DNA from: Bacteroidota bacterium
GTDB taxonomy: Bacteria > Bacteroidota > Bacteroidia > Chitinophagales > Chitinophagaceae
Assembly (NCBI GenBank): GCA_016715505.1
Contig: JADJZY010000005.1
Location: forward strand, 62,001 to 126,000
DNA: 64,000 nt
Direction of reading: 5' to 3'
Within the stretch, counting starts at the first letter, position 1. Every line of letters begins with the position of its first letter. The translations under genes were made by a program, and so were the position numbers. The notes beneath the pieces were generated by a model. The model did not search any database. It was given only the letters and a program-made list of their open reading frames with translations, and was not told the DNA's origin. Below, piece after piece: positions 9,185 through 19,990 of this stretch.

Positions 9185-10218
9185 TTAGAGTTTATAGCTG
9201 AAGCCTACATTCAGCACTTGCTTTAATTGTGTCCAACCCAGCGGTCCATATACTTTTGTTGGGTTACCGTTGGCGTCCGTACTATTTTTGTTTTTTTGTC
9301 CGGGTTGATCATTGTCGTATAACATGGTAAAACCAAGACCGGCCCCGATAAATTTGCTGATTTTGATGGCAAAAAAGTTATCCCAAAGGATATCGACATT
9401 TCCGGGATTGTCGCGAAAGGAATACCATTCACTACGGTATTTTTAGCCAGGTAGTTCGAATATAAATCCAAGCGGGTATTATACAGGATGTTTTCGGTAA
9501 GTTGTGTTTTATATCGAGCGGTCATATATGCACCCAATTCCATGCGGTTTGTTTTACCTTGCTGAACGCCAAAAGCAGGTCCTGCCACTGTATATTTCGA
9601 TTTTACGGTTGTGTACCTGCCGGCCAAAGGAGAGAGGAAGATGGAGAATTTTTCTCCCCCACGGTATTCAGCGCCTAAAGCCAGTGTAAAATATCCCGGA
9701 GCCATAAATTCCGAAATAGGATTTAATTCCCAGTTGGCATTAGAATAATTATATCCCGGCGTGAATTGCGATTGAAATCGAAACAAACCGGAGAGGTAGG
9801 TATTGCGTTTCAATTTGCTTTTAGATACAGTCCATTTTTTAGGTTGCATACCAAAGCGTGAACTGAAGTCGATACGATCATCCAGTTTGCGAGGTTTAAA
9901 GTTGTTCGATTCAACATAGTTTAAACCATAAAACAAATCGAGGGTATTTTCCCAAACTTTATTGCCTTTTACACGGGCGGCAAATCCGTTGAATTGCCCA
10001 TTCACAGCGAGGGACATACGTTCGCCACCGGCTGCCCAGTTTTCGAGCATGGCTTGAGTGAGTCCAATGTTGATGAGTCCGCCTTTGGTCCAGCCTTCGT
10101 TTTTAGCGACCACTTTTGTTTTCAGGTCATCTTGAATTTTGTCAGATTCTTTATCCTTTTGTGCCGAACTGCTCAAAGCGCAAAGCAACAAAAATGGAAG
10201 TGTAAGGATTCTTTTCAT
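9185..10218 (-). CDS. DUF3078 domain outer-membrane protein (one suspected frameshift)
   Basis: The signal peptide MKRILTLPFLLLCALSSSAQ is followed by a DUF3078-like barrel: GWTKGGLINIGLTQAMLENWAAGGE, WENTLDLFYGLNYVE, FSSRFGMQ, YLSGLFRFQSQFTPGY and MTARYKTQLTENILYNTRLDLYSNYL. The frame is lost near 9416 in PF(R), where one T seems deleted next to CGCGA. Restoring it gives DNPGNVDILWDNFFAIKISKFIGAGLGFTMLYD and a final barrel strand (VLNVGFSYKL) ending at 9185. The C-terminus in the uncorrected frame reads as nonsense. Family members are abundant in Bacteroidota and of unknown function. Confidence 0.85.
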
Positions 10219-10321
10219 GTTTGTGTTTTTAAATGTGAGGTTATGTGTAATAAATCAATGAAAGGACAAATCTGCATTTGAAAGAAGAAGGATTTGTCGC
10301 GAGGTGTTTTTTTTCGGACGC

Positions 10322-10354
10322 AAAAATGCCACCAATTATCTTGGTGGCATTTTT
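10322..10354 (-). terminator. Terminator downstream of mscL
   Basis: AAAAATGCCACCAA and TTGGTGGCATTTTT form a perfect 14-bp stem with loop TTATC. The stem ends in T runs on both strands. It is placed between the mscL stop and the DUF3078 gene. Confidence 0.85.
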
Positions 10355-10377
10355 AATCGAAATGATTAACATTTTCT

Positions 10378-10800
10378 TTATTTCTTCAGGGCATCTCGAA
10401 TTTCCATCAACAATGCATCGGTAGAAGACGGGCCAGCTGGTGCTTCTTCTTGTTTTTTCTTCATCGTATTCATGGCTTTGATAACCATAAATACTACAAA
10501 AGCGACAACCAAAAATTCAATGACTACTGTGATGAAGCTGCCATATTTTACGGCTACCTCAGGAATAGCTGCAACTACTGATCCATCGGCATTTTTAGCT
10601 TCAGCAACACCCTCTTTTAAAACAACCTTCATGTCGTTAAAATCAACACCGCCTGTGAGCATATCAATTGCAGGCATAACCATACCATCGATGAAAGAAG
10701 ATACTACTTTACCAAATGCACCGCCCATAACAACGGCTACAGCGAGGTCAACCAAATTACCCTTGAGGGCAAATTCTTTAAATTCTTTAATAAATCCCAT
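10378..10800 (-). CDS. mscL: Large-conductance mechanosensitive channel
   Basis: Inner-membrane pentameric channel that releases solutes on hypo-osmotic shock. The 140-residue protein has the conserved N-terminal helix and TM1 (FKEFALKGNLVDLAVAVVMGGAFGKVV), followed by DGMVMPAIDMLTGG. A periplasmic loop follows, then TM2 (YGSFITVVIEFLVVAFVVFMVIKAMN) and the C-terminal amphipathic helix. Length and order match the family. Its own terminator lies downstream. Confidence 0.95.
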   Translation of the reverse strand: MGFIKEFKEFALKGNLVDLAVAVVMGGAFGKVVSSFIDGMVMPAIDMLTGGVDFNDMKVVLKEGVAEAKNADGSVVAAIPEVAVKYGSFITVVIEFLVVAFVVFMVIKAMNTMKKKQEEAPAGPSSTDALLMEIRDALKK

Positions 10801-10835
10801 AAGTAAGTCTTTTTTAGTGAGGCATAAAGAAAAGA

Positions 10836-11589
10836 TTATTTTTTCAAACCCGGAAATTTCATCTTAAATGATTTTAGCGTAACCAATAATTTCTCGGCGA
10901 TTAAATAGTTTTTGTACCAATTCTGATCTGCCGGAATGATTTGCCAAGGGTACTGATTACACTGATTAAAAATATCTTCATAATATTTCATATAGATATC
11001 CCATTTTTCGGATTCTTTTAAATCATTGGCATTGTATTTCCACATTTTTTCAGGTATCTGCATTCTTTCTTTTAATCGTTCCTGTTGCTCATCATGCGAT
11101 ATGTGCAAATAAAATTTGAGTATCGTTGTTTGATTGTGTTCTTGCAACAAAGATTCGAATTGATTGATGGCTTTCATTCGGGCCATTGCTGTGCGGTCAT
11201 CGATCCATGTATGAACACGGGTTATTAAAACGTCTTCGTAATGCGAACGATTATGAATTTGAATCATGCCTTTTGCTGGACAATGTTGATGAATGCGCCA
11301 TAAAAAATCATGACTTTTTTCTTCATCAGTAGGGGCCTTCCAGGATTTTACTTGTATGCCCATGGGATTCATATTGGAAAAAATGTCCCGAATGACTCCA
11401 TCTTTACCCGAGGCATCCATGCCCTGAATAATCACCAGTAAGGAATGTTTGTTTTCTGCAAAGAGTAGATTTTGCAAGCCATTGATTTCCTCGAGCATGG
11501 CATGCATTTTTTGTTTGGTTTTTTCTTTGTCCAAACCCTTTGGGGCCCAGGTATCTATTGTGACAACAAGATATTGTTTGCTTTGCCAT
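10836..11589 (-). CDS. Polyphosphate kinase 2 family protein (probable frameshift near the start)
   Basis: PPK2 enzymes transfer phosphate between polyphosphate and nucleotides. Walker A is GMDASGKDG and the lid region includes WRIHQHCPAKG, IHNRSHYEDVLITRVH and LKERMQIPEKMWKYN. The continuous frame starts weakly at 11534. Homologous residues (IDTWAPKGLDKEKTKQK) lie upstream in the same frame, and the only ATG (11589, MAKQ) is in another frame. An indel near 11550-11575 would join them. The gene begins 5 bases after the MFS gene, so the two form an operon. Direction of catalysis and nucleotide preference cannot be read from the sequence. Confidence 0.88.
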
Positions 11590-11594
11590 ATGGT

Positions 11595-12823
11595 TTAGTT
11601 TGAAGTGTTTTTGCTTTGACGATAAATATAAAATGCGAACCAGGCCATCAGGGTGAAAGCGGCTGCCAGAGAGATGGGTAAATACATATTGATACTGACG
11701 ACTATACCTGCCACAATGGGTGGAATACCTTGTGCCAGAGATTGCACAGATTGGTTCATACCCAGAATTTCTCCCTGTTCCTGTGGCCCTCCACTATTGG
11801 ATACGATTGTTTGTAAATTAGGCGACATCACGCCCTGACTGACTGCAATGAGAGGTGAAAGCAAATAGAGATACATCGATTGTCCGGGAAATAAAATCAA
11901 CACAAGGGCAATCGCCAGCGTGAACATAAAAATACTTACAGCCATATCCGGTTTGAGTCGTTTGCTGATGAGTCGGGTAATAAACCCTTGGGTGATGGCA
12001 ATGCAAATACCAATAAACGCAAAGTAGTCGCCAATATCCGATTGTGAAAAACTAAATTTTTGAATTAAAAATACTTGCAGAAACTGGGTGAAAATACTAA
12101 AACCAAAAGTGACTAAAAATACCACCAGGAAAATTTTTCTGAGATGGGGTTTGTTGACGGCTGCTCCGATATTTCGAAAGCCTTGTAATAAATCGATGCG
12201 TTTGGTAGATGGGGTTTTGAGTGTTTCGAAAAAGAAACGAAGTACTAAAATGATGTTTACCAAACATAAAATGGCAGCAAACCAGAAAGGCGTTTCAAAA
12301 TTGAACCATGACACTAAATTCGGATCGGAGAGTTTGCCGCCGATATATGGCCCAATGATAAATCCCAGGCCGAATGCCATTCCAATTAAACCAAAATTTT
12401 TGGTTTTGGTTTCGGGTGTGCTAACATCGCTGATGGCAGAAAATGCAATAGAAATATTTCCACCGGTAAAACCATCCAAGATGCGTGCGGCGAACAAAAG
12501 CCAGACCCAATGTTGATGTACACCAATTGCAAAAAGGATATAACCAATGAGGGTACCTATCAATGACATAGTGAGTACTTTTTTGCGGCCGGCTTTATCA
12601 GCCCATGCTCCCAGTAGTGGTGCACCAAAAAATTGGGCCAGAGGAAAGGAAGCAATAAGTAGTCCGAAAATAAACGTTCTTTCACGGATGATGGACGGAA
12701 TTTCCTTTGCTTGGTTGCTGAGCGTATGCGAGAGTATGGGTACACCAAAGTAGCCCCTAGCAGGTCAATGAATACGGTTAAAAATACCGGAATGAGGAGT
12801 TGTTTATCGCTTTTGTTTTGCAT
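11595..12823 (-). CDS. MFS transporter, TCR/Tet-like (one suspected frameshift)
   Basis: Twelve-helix major facilitator. The N-terminus MQNKSDKQLLIPVFLTVFIDLLGATLVYP breaks at about 12752, where a C seems lost from CCC. Restored, the frame reads ILSHTLSNQ and continues to the motif-A-like loop GAWADKAGRKKV, FAARILDGFTGGNISIA and GFIIGPYIGGKLSD. Length is about 409 residues. The TCR (tetracycline-resistance-like) subgroup pattern is clear, but the substrate is unknown and this is not evidence of drug resistance. It is followed immediately by the PPK2 gene. Confidence 0.88.
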
Positions 12824-12897
12824 GCGGAGATTGCCTGATAAAATATTTTTAAAAGAGAAGAACCTATAATCGAATCAACAAAGTTATTTTGAATATA

Positions 12898-12925
12898 AAA
12901 AACCACTTCATACAAAGTGGTTTTA
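12898..12925. terminator. Hairpin terminator between the MFS promoter region and the helical protein gene
   Basis: AAACCACTT-CATACA-AAGTGGTTT forms a 9-bp stem flanked by A and T runs, so it could act on either strand. Confidence 0.7.
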
Positions 12926-13000
12926 ATCATTCAATAAAGTGTTGAGAAACCATTGCTGAAAATATTTTTCAATAATTCATGGATTCAGCAGAGCCCGAAT

Positions 13001-13339
13001 TTATTTTTTTTCTTCGCCGCCAAATAATCCTTTGATTTTACTCAACGCTTCTTTCGCCATATCTTCTGCTTTGTCAGCTACATCACCTAATTTGTCTTTG
13101 GCTTGTTCGGCTAGGTCTTCCAGTTTTTCTTTGGTGGCTTCCGCAAAATCTTCAGCTTTGTCAGCATAGCTGGCTTCTTTCATTTCACCTTTTGCTCCTG
13201 AAAACATGGCATCAATATTTGCGGCCAAAGGACCAGGTACTTTTGATTTAACGAATTCAACGACCGTAGTCATGGTTTTCTGTGCTTGTTCAGCAGATAA
13301 ACCAACTTCATTCATGAGTTTGTTTAAGAGTTCTTGCAT
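13001..13339 (-). CDS. Small helical protein (DUF2267/phasin-like repeat tail), function unknown
   Basis: A 112-residue protein with no signal peptide. Residues 1-50 (MQELLNKLMNEVGLSAEQAQKTMTTVVEFVKSKVPGP) resemble the small bacterial helical domain found in DUF2267/DUF2780-like proteins. The remainder is an 11-residue-like amphipathic repeat rich in K, E and A (DFAEATKEKLEDLAEQAKDK, LGDVADKAEDMAKEALSKI), as in LEA-like or phasin proteins. It ends GLFGGEEKK. It could coat a surface or granule, or act in stress tolerance. This is inference from composition only. Confidence 0.65.
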   Translation of the reverse strand: MQELLNKLMNEVGLSAEQAQKTMTTVVEFVKSKVPGPLAANIDAMFSGAKGEMKEASYADKAEDFAEATKEKLEDLAEQAKDKLGDVADKAEDMAKEALSKIKGLFGGEEKK

Positions 13340-13432
13340 GGTTTGATGTTTTATGTGATTAAGAGCAGCAAAGGTAAGCGCTATCTATTGCCGGTAAGTT
13401 AATTTTTTGAAATACCGAGTAGCACGATTTTG

Positions 13433-13774
13433 TTAATCATATTTTTTTTCGAGTCCAACCATCGATGAATCAACCAATCCGCTAAGAGGTGGATTTTTTT
13501 TGCGAATAGAAATATTCAGGTATTTCGTATCCGGGAAAGCAGTTAAAAGCGCTAACTCCATTTCAAACAACAAAGTTTCTAACAAGGGTTGTGGATTTTG
13601 AAAAATGGTTTTACAAATATCCAGCATTCGTGCGTAATCAATGGTGTCATCCAGGGTTTTTACTTCATGGCGCTGAATACCTAGTTGAATATTTAATTCA
13701 AACCAAGTGCCCCATATTTTTTCTTCCGCGAAAACACCGTGGTATCCGTAGAGATTGATTTTATTGAGGGCAAT
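13433..13774 (-). CDS. folB: Dihydroneopterin aldolase FolB, start codon not obvious
   Basis: Folate biosynthesis, retro-aldol cleavage of dihydroneopterin. The frame reads ALNKINLYGYHGVFAEEKIWGTWFELNIQL, then TLDDTIDYARMLD and LLETLLFEMELALL, and ends RKKNPPLSGLVDSSMVGLEKKYD. The YGYHG loop, the DTIDYA segment and the catalytic-Lys-like RKxxPP motif are all present. The first ATG in frame (13627) would discard the active half. The only sensible start is ATT at 13774, a rare initiator, or an ATG lost to a base error. It follows the lipoprotein gene closely. Confidence 0.8.
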   Translation of the reverse strand: MALNKINLYGYHGVFAEEKIWGTWFELNIQLGIQRHEVKTLDDTIDYARMLDICKTIFQNPQPLLETLLFEMELALLTAFPDTKYLNISIRKKNPPLSGLVDSSMVGLEKKYD

Positions 13775-13802
13775 GTAAAGGATAAAAAATGAAATTTAAA
13801 TC

Positions 13803-14114
13803 TTAAGGGTTCACCTGAATCTGATACATGGTTTCATATTCGTTCACAAAATCATCGTCGCTTACATATAATTTAAAAGTATAAATACCGGGATTTTGAG
13901 CCACATAGTACACAGACTCCAGTGTGCTGGGTGATCCATCAGGTAAAATCCATCGTTGGTTACTAAAATTTTTAGAACAATTGTTCATCTTGATGGTATC
14001 TAAAACCTGATATACACTTCTGTCGCTACATATCAAAGGCTCCGGAGCACCCGGGCGGCGGCAAGATATCAAAACTAAGACAGCAAATACGGTTAAAAGC
14101 AACATTTGTTTCAT
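13803..14114 (-). CDS. Small PKD-like lipoprotein
   Basis: A 103-residue protein with a lipoprotein signal (MLLLTVFAVLVLISC, lipobox LISC). The mature part has a PKD-like beta-sandwich pattern: CSDRSVYQVLDTIKMNNCS, WILPDGSPS and YYVAQNPGIYTFKLYVSDDD. It is probably outer-membrane anchored. No enzymatic motif is seen. The gene is followed after about 30 bases by folB on the same strand, so the two may be cotranscribed although unrelated in function. Confidence 0.7.
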   Translation of the reverse strand: MKQMLLLTVFAVLVLISCRRPGAPEPLICSDRSVYQVLDTIKMNNCSKNFSNQRWILPDGSPSTLESVYYVAQNPGIYTFKLYVSDDDFVNEYETMYQIQVNP

Positions 14115-14201
14115 GGTACAATCAGACTTGAGGGGTAAATATAAAACTGATTTTGGGCTTAGCCAACTTAATCTGCTGCCTATTGGTTTGAAAGGCGGGC
14201 A

Positions 14202-15092
14202 TTAACCCTGCAAAATTTCTTCCACATTGTTATGAATATTTCGGCTCATGGTGTCGGTGGGCAGGTCATTGGTATCGCCGCCAAAGGGGTCTTCAATCTC
14301 TTCGGCAATAAGTTCCAGGCTGGCCAGAACATAAAATATAAAAACAATAATTGGTATCGATAAATAGCCCAGTGTGAACATATATCCAAAAGGCAGGGTC
14401 ATTACGTAACCGAAAATAAATTTTTTAATAAATACACTGTAGGAGAAGGGGATGGGTGTATTCTTGATTCGTTCACAGGCACCACAAATATTGCTAAAGG
14501 CGCGCAATTCTTCATTTAAAATGATGAGTTGTGCATCGCTGATGATGCCTTCCTGATACAGGTGGGTGATTTTGCGCATCATCATATCTGCAATTTGATT
14601 GGGAATATGAATTCGATCGTCGATTTTTAAATCAAACTGTTCTTGTAATTCATCCTCAAACATTTCCCGATCCGGCTTGGTGGAAAGCAAGTGATTCCTT
14701 AGGGCAAAAGCGTAGGCAGGAATTACTCTTTTAAAAAAATCGCGAACTTCCGGGTGGTTTTGGCCTAAAATCGCATGTAGTTTAATAGCCAGGTTTCTTG
14801 AATTATTGGTCAGTTCACCCCATTGTTTTCGACCTTCCCACCAACGGTCATAGGCAGAATTGGTTCGAAAAACCAATAAGAGCGAAATGACGGCGCCCAA
14901 AACGGTATGTAGAGTAGGTACATTGCGGATGTAACTGGAGTCGGGCAGTTTAAAATATTCCTTTTCCAGTACCACAATAAGTGTACTGTACACACCGATG
15001 CCCAGCATAAGCGGGAGTAGTTTACGCACAGTATCTCCTTTGTGGATGCGGAATATAAAGGTGAACCAGTCTTTGGGGTTGTAATGAATCAT
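14202..15092 (-). CDS. Bestrophin-family (UPF0187/YneE-like) anion channel
   Basis: A 296-residue membrane protein. Two N-terminal helices (LLPLMLGIGVYSTLIVVLE, LHTVLGAVISLLLVFRTNSAYDRWWEGRKQWGEL) carry the conserved RTNxAYxRWWExRxxWG block. A helical cytoplasmic region follows, then helices near 225-265 (PFSYSVFIKKFIFGYVMTLPFGYMFTLGYLSIPIIVFIFY). The end ELIAEEIEDPFGGDTNDLP matches the family's conserved IEDPFG.D.NDLP. It probably conducts anions across the inner membrane. It is transcribed towards the lipoprotein and folB genes. Confidence 0.9.
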   Translation of the reverse strand: MIHYNPKDWFTFIFRIHKGDTVRKLLPLMLGIGVYSTLIVVLEKEYFKLPDSSYIRNVPTLHTVLGAVISLLLVFRTNSAYDRWWEGRKQWGELTNNSRNLAIKLHAILGQNHPEVRDFFKRVIPAYAFALRNHLLSTKPDREMFEDELQEQFDLKIDDRIHIPNQIADMMMRKITHLYQEGIISDAQLIILNEELRAFSNICGACERIKNTPIPFSYSVFIKKFIFGYVMTLPFGYMFTLGYLSIPIIVFIFYVLASLELIAEEIEDPFGGDTNDLPTDTMSRNIHNNVEEILQG

Positions 15093-15301
15093 GCTGTGGA
15101 GGTGCTGAATGCGAAAATAATGTGAATGCGGTATTCACCCATATTTTGATTTTGAAAATGCGAGACAACTAATACATGGTGTGTGCTGGCACTTTAACAA
15201 ATAAACGATAGAATTTCGTTCGGGTTGGTGAGATGTATTTACAATTGGTTTCAGACTACGTTCATTTTGTAATCATACCAAGAGTATGATACTTTTGATT
15301 G

Positions 15302-16985
15302 TTACTGACGTTTCAAAATGCCGGTGGAATAAAATCCTTCCGGTGATTGCACCATGAGGAAATAAAACCCATTTGGTTGAGGTAATTCGATGGTTGTGCT
15401 ACGCAAATTCGGAAATGATTTTTTAAACACGGATGTGCCGAATGCATTAAAAATTTGAATGGTGACATTCTCTAAGGATTTATCAGATTCGATATGCAGT
15501 AAGCCAGAATTGGGATTTGGGTAGGTCAAAATGGGTAATGCCGTATAAGCTTTGTTAACTTCCAGAGGATAGGTATTTAGTTTAAGTATGAATACATCGG
15601 AATAGTCGCAGGATAATTGAACAACGTTCTGACTAAAGTCAACATCCATAGTGTCATTGAACATCCCTGTCAGGTAGATTCTGTTTGCGGCATCCACATG
15701 AAGTTCGGAGCAATTTTCAGTATAGTTACTTCCGGCTGAATACGCCCAAATCAAATGTGCATTGGAATCAATTTTCCGGATAAAAAATCATACACTCCCT
15801 GAGATGAAATGTAAAGAGAATCCGAGCCGGGATCCACATCAATTTTCCCGCTGAACAAACCACTATGAATGATATTCCCAGTATGATCCTGACACATGGA
15901 ACTACTGTAGTCCGAAGTTTGACTGCCCATTTGTGTTGCCCATTTAAAATTGGAAGCGGTGTCCATTTTCAGAATGAATATATCCACTTGGCCTTTTGAA
16001 CTTAAATACGCTGTGTTGCTGTCAGGATTAAAATCGACAGTTCCAGAGAAAGTCCCGGACACATATAGATTTCCAAGTTGGTCCAATAAAATAGTACTTC
16101 CGGAGTCACTGACGGTATCCCCAATGGTTTCAACCCAAATTAATTCACCATTGGCACTCAGTTTCTGAATAAAAATATCATCATGCCCTGCGGATTGTTT
16201 CAGTAAAGTACCCAACCCGGGGTCAAAGTCTGCGCTATACTCAAAACTGCCTGTGGTGTAGATGCATTGATTGGCGTCTATGGCGATGGAAAAGACGAAA
16301 TCTTCTAAGGGGCCGCCAAAGCTTTTGGCCCAAACAAATTGCCCTGTGGAGTCTAATTTTACAATAAACGCATCTCTTACACCGGTAGAAACCAGCAATG
16401 CACTATTTATTCCCGGGTCGAAGTCTGCAGTGTCCCGGAATGTGCCGGCGATATACATGTTACGGGTCTGATCGATTTCTAAATCAAAGGATTTATCCCA
16501 GTTATTCCCTCCAAATGACCTGACCCATTGAAAGGAACCTGCGGGATTTAATTTCAGCAGAAAGACATTATCAAATTGATTGGCATATTGATATTGGATG
16601 CCTGGACCTGGGTCAAAATCTACGGTATCTCTGAACCAACCGGTTACATACACATTACCAGAGTTATCAAGTTCAATTCGGAATCCGGTATCCGATTGAT
16701 GACCACCAATTGTTTTCACCCAGCAGAATTGCCCGGATGCATTGAGTTTCAGAATAAAAATATCATCGGATCCTTTGGCTGTTGTAAGCATCTGATTTGG
16801 TCCAGGATCAAAATCAACGATACTCTCGTATGATCCTGTGACGTAACATTTCCTGAATCATCAACAGCGATTGAGTTTCCCTGATCCCTGTCGATCCCTC
16901 CCACTTGGGCCGCCCATTCTAAATTTTGTGCATAGGAGCCTGAAACGAAAAAAAGTAAAAGGAAGGATTGAAGAAAGGTTTTCAT
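15302..16985 (-). CDS. SBBP beta-propeller repeat protein with T9SS type A sorting domain (two suspected frameshifts)
   Basis: Signal peptide MKTFLQSFLLLFFVSGSYAQ, then seven SBBP-type repeats of about 55 residues with the pattern GNxYVTGxFxDTVDFDPG and DIFILKLNxxGxFxW. It ends in a T9SS type A C-terminal domain (LTYPNPNSGLLHIESD ... GFYFLMVQSPEGFYSTG). The frame changes at about 16845 (one T missing in GGAAATGTT(T)ACGTC) and at about 15785 (one T missing in a TTTTTT run). Both repairs restore the repeat register exactly. It is a secreted or cell-surface protein, and its role is unknown. The region upstream runs into the artefactual stretch. Confidence 0.88.
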
Positions 16986-17089
16986 AAGTTATAGTTCTAA
17001 TTACAATAAAGGTACAATTTGTTAGAATAATTAAAACCAAAATAGATAACGAAAGGGTTTGACAGTGCACATTGAAATTATTTAGTACC

Positions 17090-18420
<1,331 letters not shown>

Positions 18421-18975
18421 GGGCTGTGGAGTTTCATAGGAGGGTCTGCTGTTTAACGTGAAAGTAGTTGATATGATTGGATTCTGGTGTGATAGTAGCT
18501 TGTTTAAATGCACGGTAATGTTTCATTTCCTTATGACAAGCGTGCAGTTCCTTTCTTGATTTTCACTTCTCACTGACATCTTCAAATTCTTCGTCATCGC
18601 CCAAAGGCTGTACCTCAGTACTATCCTATGGACGCTTCCTTGAATTTGAAGCGCCAGTGAGATAACCAGCAGACCCTATTTAGTAGCATTCATTAGGGAA
18701 GGCAAATAGGTAGGCAATTCAAGGAAAGTGTGTGCAGTTGCTATGTCTGATAAAATTACAAGAAACGGCAAAACCTGATTTTTCGCGGTGAACTGGTCTT
18801 TAGTTTTTTTCGATTTTCATTAAGATTAAATTATAAAGGAATGGATAAAACTCGATGTATAAACGTTGAGTTTTGTGTGCGTAAAGCCTAATCGATTTTA
18901 ATGCGTGAAAAAAATACCGGGACTACTTTAGATACGCAATCCAACTAATTTTCGTTTGTCAATAAAACATCCTAT
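18421..18975. other. Intergenic stretch between the artefact and the next gene
   Basis: About 550 bases with normal composition but no gene. On the minus strand a short acidic frame (STEVQPLGDDEEFEDVSEK, about 18579-18635) ends in a stop and looks like the tail of a lost protein. It has stops upstream and no start. Nothing else was recognised. Confidence 0.4.
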
Positions 18976-19854
18976 ATGAAATACACAATTTTGAATGCAC
19001 TGGTAGGTGTGGTTCTTAGCATACAGCAGGTTTATGCGATCAAATATGTGACGATTGAAGATGCTATTCAACAAAACCTGATTCAATCAACGATAAGCCA
19101 TCAAGCCGGCTCCTTTTACAACAAAATTCAGTTTGATGTGCAATCACTTTGCAAAGAAAAAGTGGTTTTGACGGTGCACGCGGGTACCCATTTGGTGAAT
19201 GAAGAAGAACGTGCACAAAACCATTTGATCACCAGGCAGGATACTATGGTATTGGCTCCATTGGCCCGGCGAACGAAGATGTTCACCGGGATGTGTTGTG
19301 AGCCTGCAGATCACAGCCCTCGTAAGGGGAGTGGGTATACCATAACCTCCAATCCAATTCCCTATGCGGTGGAACTGTGTCAACTGATCGACAGCCTGAA
19401 AGCTTTTGAATACGATGGTCAATGTACCATTTGGTCTCTTGTTCGTCATGATGGAAGAAGCGCTGTTATTGGACGTGATAGTCAACGGGTCATGGCCTTA
19501 AGGATTTTTCTGCACCAAACAATCGGGAATCCGGTCACGCCCTTTCAAAGCAACGACTATGTCAGACAAATACCCGCCCGAATGCGACCCGCAGAACAAT
19601 ACCTGAATGAACAAGGGGAATGGTGGATCAGAAATCTATCGTATGCAGATAAAATTACATTGGAGTTGGTTGATTGGAATTCCGACCAAATTATTCGCTC
19701 GATTCAACATGAAAGAATTTACGTCCAACGAGGTACATTGGATATGCATTTATCGGCCATTAATCTGGGGCTATTAACTGCCAACACTTCCTACCTGGTC
19801 AGGATTAAGAAAAATGGGGTTATCTTAAATGAATGGATGTATGAGTTGGTTTGA
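18976..19854 (+). CDS. Secreted protein of unknown function
   Basis: A 292-residue protein with a signal peptide (MKYTILNALVGVVLSIQQVYA). The mature part is mixed alpha/beta. It has a Cys-containing strand (FDVQSLCKEKVVLTVHAGTHLVNEE), a segment resembling a beta-sandwich with paired Cys (MFTGMCCEPAD), and a C-terminal Ig-like portion (ITLELVDWNSDQIIRSIQ, YLVRIKKNGVILNEW). The ending resembles a T9SS-like strand but lacks a full sorting domain. No family was recognised. It is unbroken, and the LamG-kinase gene follows on the same strand after about 135 bases. Confidence 0.6.
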   Translation: MKYTILNALVGVVLSIQQVYAIKYVTIEDAIQQNLIQSTISHQAGSFYNKIQFDVQSLCKEKVVLTVHAGTHLVNEEERAQNHLITRQDTMVLAPLARRTKMFTGMCCEPADHSPRKGSGYTITSNPIPYAVELCQLIDSLKAFEYDGQCTIWSLVRHDGRSAVIGRDSQRVMALRIFLHQTIGNPVTPFQSNDYVRQIPARMRPAEQYLNEQGEWWIRNLSYADKITLELVDWNSDQIIRSIQHERIYVQRGTLDMHLSAINLGLLTANTSYLVRIKKNGVILNEWMYELV

Positions 19855-19990
19855 TTGGGCTACTAGGATGAGGTAAGGCTGGTTTGTACAGAAAACAAAA
19901 ATGTTTTGATTCTTGTAATAGGGTTATCCCAAGTCGAATCATAAAATGGGCTTGATTCTTTCCTGAATTTGTTTGTAATTTCAACCTGTG

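Noticed and set aside
11595..12823. Tetracycline-resistance gene
   Set aside because: The protein has the general TCR/MFS pattern, which is shared by many transporters of unknown substrate. Nothing specific to a resistance determinant is visible.
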